From Flavobacteriales bacterium (GTDB lineage: Bacteria; Bacteroidota; Bacteroidia; Flavobacteriales; Flavobacteriaceae): a stretch of DNA of 9,113 nt. Shown piece by piece: positions 6,322-9,113 of the stretch (positions within the stretch are counted from its first letter, which is position 1; every line of letters begins with the position of its first letter). The stretch is taken from assembly GCA_027032855.1 (NCBI GenBank), contig JALVLX010000175.1, positions 1 to 9,113 on the forward strand, read 5' to 3'. Under the pieces are notes generated by a model. That model was not told where the DNA came from and ran no database searches. It saw only the letters and a program-made list of their open reading frames with translations. A program made the position numbers and the translations under genes.

Positions 6322-7572
6322 ATGCGAAAACAAACAGATAAAATAGAATTGATGGCACCTGCAGGTAGCTGGGAAGCACTTCAAACGGCAATTGACAATG
6401 GTGCCGATTCGGTTTATTTTGGCGTTGAACAGCTTAACATGCGGGCAATGTCAAGTATCAATTTCGAACTGGACGACTTGCCGGAAATTGTGCAACGATG
6501 CAATCAAAACGGTGTCCGCTCTTACCTGACCTTAAATACTATTGTGTATGATCACGATTTGTTGATGGCAAAAAAATTGATTCATGCAGCCAAAGAAGCA
6601 GGCGTAAGCGCCGTTATCGTAGCTGACCAAGCTGTTATGTTTATGGCCAAAGAAGCCGGTCTTGAAATTCATATTTCAACCCAAATCAACATTACTAACG
6701 TCGAAACGCTTAAATTTTACAGCACTTTTGCAGACACTATGGTTTTAAGTCGCGAATTGAGTTTGCGACAAGTCAAACATATTACCGAACAAATTGAAAA
6801 ACAACAAATAAAAGGACCTTCAGGACGCTTGGTCGAAATTGAAATCTTTGCTCATGGTGCTTTATGTATGGCTGTTTCCGGAAAATGTCACCTTAGCCTG
6901 CACACTTACAACTCATCTGCCAATCGTGGTGCCTGCAAACAAAACTGCCGAAAACCTTATATCGTTATCGACAAAGAATCCGGTATAGAACTGGAAGTTG
7001 ACAATGAATATATAATGTCTCCCAAGGACTTAATGGTCTTGGATTTCCTTGACCAAGTAAAAGATGCCGGCGTTAAAGTCTTAAAAATTGAAGGACGCGG
7101 ACGCGCACCCGAATACGTGGCAACCACCGTAAGAACCTATCGTGAAGCTATTGATTCATTATATAATAATACTTTTACACCGGAACGTGTGGAAAAATGG
7201 GTGGAACAATTGGCAACGGTTTACAATCGCGGTTTTTGGAGTGGCTATTACCTCGGCAAAAAACTGGGCGAATGGACTACACCGGGCTCACACGCCACGC
7301 AAAAGAAAATTTATCTGGGCAAAGGCTGGCATTATTATCCAAAAGCCAAGGTAGCAGAATTCAAAATGGAAGCTTTTGACCTGAAACAAGGTGACAAAAT
7401 TCTAATCACCGGACCTACTACAGGTGTTGTAGAAAAAACCATTAAAGACATGTACGTCAACGACCAACCCGGAACTTTTGCCCAAAAAGGTGATATCGTA
7501 TCCATTAAAATTGATCAAAAAATACGGCCGGCTGATAAATTATACAAACTGGTAAAAAATGAAGAGATTTGA
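6322..7572 (+). CDS. U32-family protein, TrhP-like (probable Fe-S RNA hydroxylase)
   Basis: Encodes a 416-residue member of peptidase family U32. The name is historical: characterised members such as TrhP (YegQ), RlhA and UbiU/UbiV take part in hydroxylation of tRNA, rRNA or ubiquinone precursors and carry a [4Fe-4S] cluster. The protein starts with ELMAPAGSWEAL and ADSVYFG (residues 9-35), typical of the TIM-barrel start. The family signature EIFAHGALCMAVSGKCHLS is complete at 174-192. Four cysteines, Cys182, Cys189, Cys205 and Cys209 (C-x6-C-x15-C-x3-C), match the expected cluster ligands. A C-terminal barrel domain (Peptidase_U32_C type) fills about 330-414. The domain order and length fit TrhP (about 450 aa) better than the larger RlhA. 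The substrate is therefore most likely tRNA, forming 5-hydroxyuridine at the wobble position, but this is inferred. The start is the first Met before the conserved motif, and no Shine-Dalgarno is seen. An insertion sequence lies 41 nt downstream, with no clear terminator between. Confidence 0.9.
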   Translation: MRKQTDKIELMAPAGSWEALQTAIDNGADSVYFGVEQLNMRAMSSINFELDDLPEIVQRCNQNGVRSYLTLNTIVYDHDLLMAKKLIHAAKEAGVSAVIVADQAVMFMAKEAGLEIHISTQINITNVETLKFYSTFADTMVLSRELSLRQVKHITEQIEKQQIKGPSGRLVEIEIFAHGALCMAVSGKCHLSLHTYNSSANRGACKQNCRKPYIVIDKESGIELEVDNEYIMSPKDLMVLDFLDQVKDAGVKVLKIEGRGRAPEYVATTVRTYREAIDSLYNNTFTPERVEKWVEQLATVYNRGFWSGYYLGKKLGEWTTPGSHATQKKIYLGKGWHYYPKAKVAEFKMEAFDLKQGDKILITGPTTGVVEKTIKDMYVNDQPGTFAQKGDIVSIKIDQKIRPADKLYKLVKNEEI

Positions 7573-7613
7573 TGCTAATTTTTAATCATATCAAAAAAAC
7601 ACCCCGCTTAATT

Positions 7614-7627
7614 AGGGCTTCCTCAAA
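7614..7627 (+). repeat. Left terminal inverted repeat of the insertion sequence
   Basis: AGGGCTTCCTCAAA, the exact reverse complement of 9071-9084. Similarity to the right end stops at base 7628 (C here, A in the complement of the right end). AATT precedes it. Confidence 0.9.
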
Positions 7628-7672
7628 CACCATTTAATTAATTGAAATTCAGTAAAAAAACTTGAATTTTTA

Positions 7673-7704
7673 TTTGTATAAATGAAAGATTATACGTATA
7701 TTTA
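7673..7704 (+). promoter_or_regulatory. Transposase promoter inside the insertion sequence
   Basis: TTTG (7673-7676), a 20-nt spacer and TATATTTA (7697-7704) match the Bacteroidota promoter pattern with one mismatch in the -7 element. The start would fall near 7709-7711, about 12 nt before the transposase ATG. The promoter lies within the element, so transposase expression does not depend on the insertion site. Confidence 0.55.
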
Positions 7705-7722
7705 TCAAATAACCTTGCATTT

Positions 7723-9075
7723 ATGATTTCATATACTAGTCAATATCAAACAAAGATAGAAGAATTTTCAAATCTATATCAATTAAAGTTAGATGAAAAC
7801 AATCGATGGATTCAACTTGGGTCTATCATTCCGTGGGACGAACTTGTTTCACACGTTCAAAAAAACTATAATCTTGGAACCGGTGCAAAAGGCATAGATT
7901 TACGACAAATTATAGGCAGTCTTATCATTAAACACAAACTTAATCTTACAGATGAAGAAACTTTACAATTAATCAGTGAAAACCCATATATGCAGTTTTT
8001 TCTTGGGCTTACGCAATTTAAAAGTGATTTACTGTTTTCACCGAGTTTATTTGTTGAAATAAGAAAAAGATTAGGAAAATCGGTATTTGATGAATTTGTA
8101 AATATTTTGATACGTCTTACACATCCTAACACAGAGGGTGTTACACATAAAGGCGAATTAAAAATTGATGCAACAGTTGCTGACCAACAAATACGATACC
8201 CTAATGATTTAAGTTTGGTAAATGAAGCCCGTCAAAAAACCGAGCATATTATTGATATGCTGTATGAAATGTTGCGAGATAAATTACCGGTAAAACCACG
8301 TACATATAGACGAATAGCTAATGAAAAATATTTAAAAGAGGCTAAAAAGAAACGCAAACAAAAAAAGAGTATTCGTAAAACACTTCGCTATTTATTAAAC
8401 TGTGTAAAACGCAATTTGGAACATATTGATAAAATGTTGGATATGTTACCGGAAAAATCTTTTCCATTAGATTACAAATATCAACGTCAATTATGGATTA
8501 TTCACACACTTTACGAACAACAATGGGAGATGTTTATTGAACACAAGCACAGTTGCAAAGGTAGAATTGTCAGCATAAGTCAACCACATGTCCGTCCTAT
8601 CGTAAGAGGAAAACAAGGAGCAATGGTAGAATTTGGTTCAAAGTTGGGTTTGTCACTCTTTGAAGGATATTTTAGTGCTGACAAGCTAAGTTGGGATGCT
8701 TATAATGAAGCTGAAGATTTAATCTTACAAGCTGAAAATTATAAAAAATTACTCGGTTATTATCCCGAATTAATTCAAGCAGATAAGATATATACCACCA
8801 ATAAAAACAGGAAATGGTGTAAAGAAAAAGGTATTAGGTTAACGGCTATTCCAAAAGGAAAGAAAGTTGAAAAAACTGCTTATCAAAAAAGAAAAGAAAA
8901 AAAGGAATACGCTCGTAGAAATCATATCGAAGGAAAAATAGGCAATGCAAAACAAGCTTATAATCTCAATCAAATAAAAGCTAAACTCAAAAAAACTTCC
9001 GAGTCTTGGATAGGCGCTACAATATTTGTGATGAACTTGTCAACATTTGCGCTTCACATGAAGGCGACCTTTTGA
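7723..9075 (+). CDS. DDE transposase, IS4/IS5/IS1182 superfamily
   Basis: Encodes a 450-residue transposase that would cut and join the ends of the surrounding element. Residues about 20-130 form the N-terminal domain common in this group (DUF772 type), recognised by NRWIQLGSIIPWDEL and by GSLIIKHKL...LISENPYMQFFLGL. The RNase H-fold catalytic core has Asp149 (in KIDATVADQQ), Asp354 (in IQADKIY) and Glu403. The last sits in a perfect Y-2-R-3-E-6-K signature: Tyr396, Arg399, Glu403, Lys410. The 205-residue gap between the two aspartates includes a very basic stretch (about 190-225, many Lys and Arg). No frameshift or internal stop is seen, so the enzyme looks functional. The frame ends inside the right inverted repeat. 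Placement in IS5 versus IS1182 is a judgement from motif recall. Confidence 0.93.
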   Translation: MISYTSQYQTKIEEFSNLYQLKLDENNRWIQLGSIIPWDELVSHVQKNYNLGTGAKGIDLRQIIGSLIIKHKLNLTDEETLQLISENPYMQFFLGLTQFKSDLLFSPSLFVEIRKRLGKSVFDEFVNILIRLTHPNTEGVTHKGELKIDATVADQQIRYPNDLSLVNEARQKTEHIIDMLYEMLRDKLPVKPRTYRRIANEKYLKEAKKKRKQKKSIRKTLRYLLNCVKRNLEHIDKMLDMLPEKSFPLDYKYQRQLWIIHTLYEQQWEMFIEHKHSCKGRIVSISQPHVRPIVRGKQGAMVEFGSKLGLSLFEGYFSADKLSWDAYNEAEDLILQAENYKKLLGYYPELIQADKIYTTNKNRKWCKEKGIRLTAIPKGKKVEKTAYQKRKEKKEYARRNHIEGKIGNAKQAYNLNQIKAKLKKTSESWIGATIFVMNLSTFALHMKATF

Positions 9076-9084
9076 GGAAGCCCT
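9071..9084 (-). repeat. Right terminal inverted repeat of the insertion sequence
   Basis: TTTGAGGAAGCCCT, the exact reverse complement of 7614-7627. The transposase TGA stop (9073-9075) is part of it. AATT follows at 9085-9088. Confidence 0.9.
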
Positions 9085-9113
9085 AATTATGTCTCATATC
9101 ATAATGGTGAGCT
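9085..9113 (+). other. Flank beyond the insertion sequence; possible start of a gene
   Basis: An ATG at 9089-9091 opens a frame that stays open to the window end (eight codons, beginning MSHIIMVS). GAGGAAG (9074-9080), inside the right inverted repeat, lies 8 nt upstream and would serve as a Shine-Dalgarno-like site. Eight codons are too few to identify a protein, and a chance ATG is quite possible. Confidence 0.15.

Larger units (their letters stand above)
7614..9084 (+). mobile_element. Complete insertion sequence, IS5/IS1182-like, 1471 bp
   Basis: The element is bounded by 14-bp perfect terminal inverted repeats (7614-7627 and 9071-9084, beginning AGGGCTTCC) and carries one intact transposase gene with its own promoter. 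AATT lies directly outside both ends (7610-7613 and 9085-9088). This could be a 4-bp target duplication, but AATT is its own reverse complement, so it could equally be an extension of the inverted repeats to 18 bp. The transposase fills nearly the whole element and its stop codon lies within the right repeat. Both ends and the reading frame are intact, so the copy may be active. Family placement rests on transposase motifs, with no database comparison. Confidence 0.93.

Noticed and set aside
7573..7613. A terminator for the U32 gene before the insertion sequence
   Set aside because: The 41 nt contain no stem-loop with a T run. Any original terminator or downstream gene may lie beyond the element.
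7610..9088. AATT as a definite 4-bp target-site duplication
   Set aside because: AATT is palindromic, so it cannot be told apart from a longer inverted repeat. It was kept only as a possibility in the element entry.
9085..9113. Start of a small ferredoxin gene, which I recall sometimes follows U32 genes in Bacteroidota
   Set aside because: The eight visible codons (MSHIIMVS) show no cysteine motif, so the guess has no sequence support.

Overview
The window looks like chromosomal DNA from a member of the Bacteroidota (Bacteroidetes). It is AT-rich and its genes lack clear Shine-Dalgarno sequences. Upstream regions carry the phylum's promoter pattern (TTTG, a 17-23 nt spacer, then TAnnTTTG), and rimP-nusA-infB is a compact operon without the ylxR/rpl7Ae-like genes found between nusA and infB in Firmicutes. 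No rRNA, tRNA or CRISPR array was seen, and the species cannot be named from this window.

Layout. Bases 1-438 are gene-free and full of inverted repeats. They hold a 15-bp inverted repeat enclosing a perfect 24-nt palindrome, then a roughly 190-bp imperfect palindrome (attC-like or MITE-like in shape) with a perfect 20-bp stem inside it, then the terminator of the infB operon. Bases 439-5022, minus strand, encode infB (IF-2), nusA and rimP, transcribed in the order rimP-nusA-infB. Bases 5023-5358 form a divergent intergenic region. It has a good minus-strand promoter, a 5' leader of about 170 nt with two perfect hairpins (one terminator-like), and a plus-strand promoter for the next gene. Bases 5359-6198 encode a tandem-domain universal stress protein followed by a clear intrinsic terminator. 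Bases 6322-7572 encode a U32-family protein with its own promoter and the four-cysteine pattern of the Fe-S tRNA-hydroxylase/UbiU-UbiV group. Bases 7614-9084 are a complete insertion sequence of 1471 bp with 14-bp perfect terminal inverted repeats, one intact DDE transposase and its own promoter. The last 29 bases are flank.

Function. rimP (30S maturation), nusA (elongation, pausing and antitermination) and infB (initiation) form the conserved transcription-translation operon. The U32 protein probably modifies tRNA or another RNA, so much of the window concerns translation. The Usp gene is a separate stress-linked unit. The insertion sequence sits 41 bp beyond the U32 stop and may separate that gene from a former downstream neighbour.

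Novelty. The coding content is ordinary. The parts worth a second look are the intergenic repeats: the attC/MITE-like element after infB, a palindrome family (core GTAGAGACGC) found on both sides of the operon, and a possible promoter-proximal attenuator in the rimP leader. No undescribed protein system is evident.
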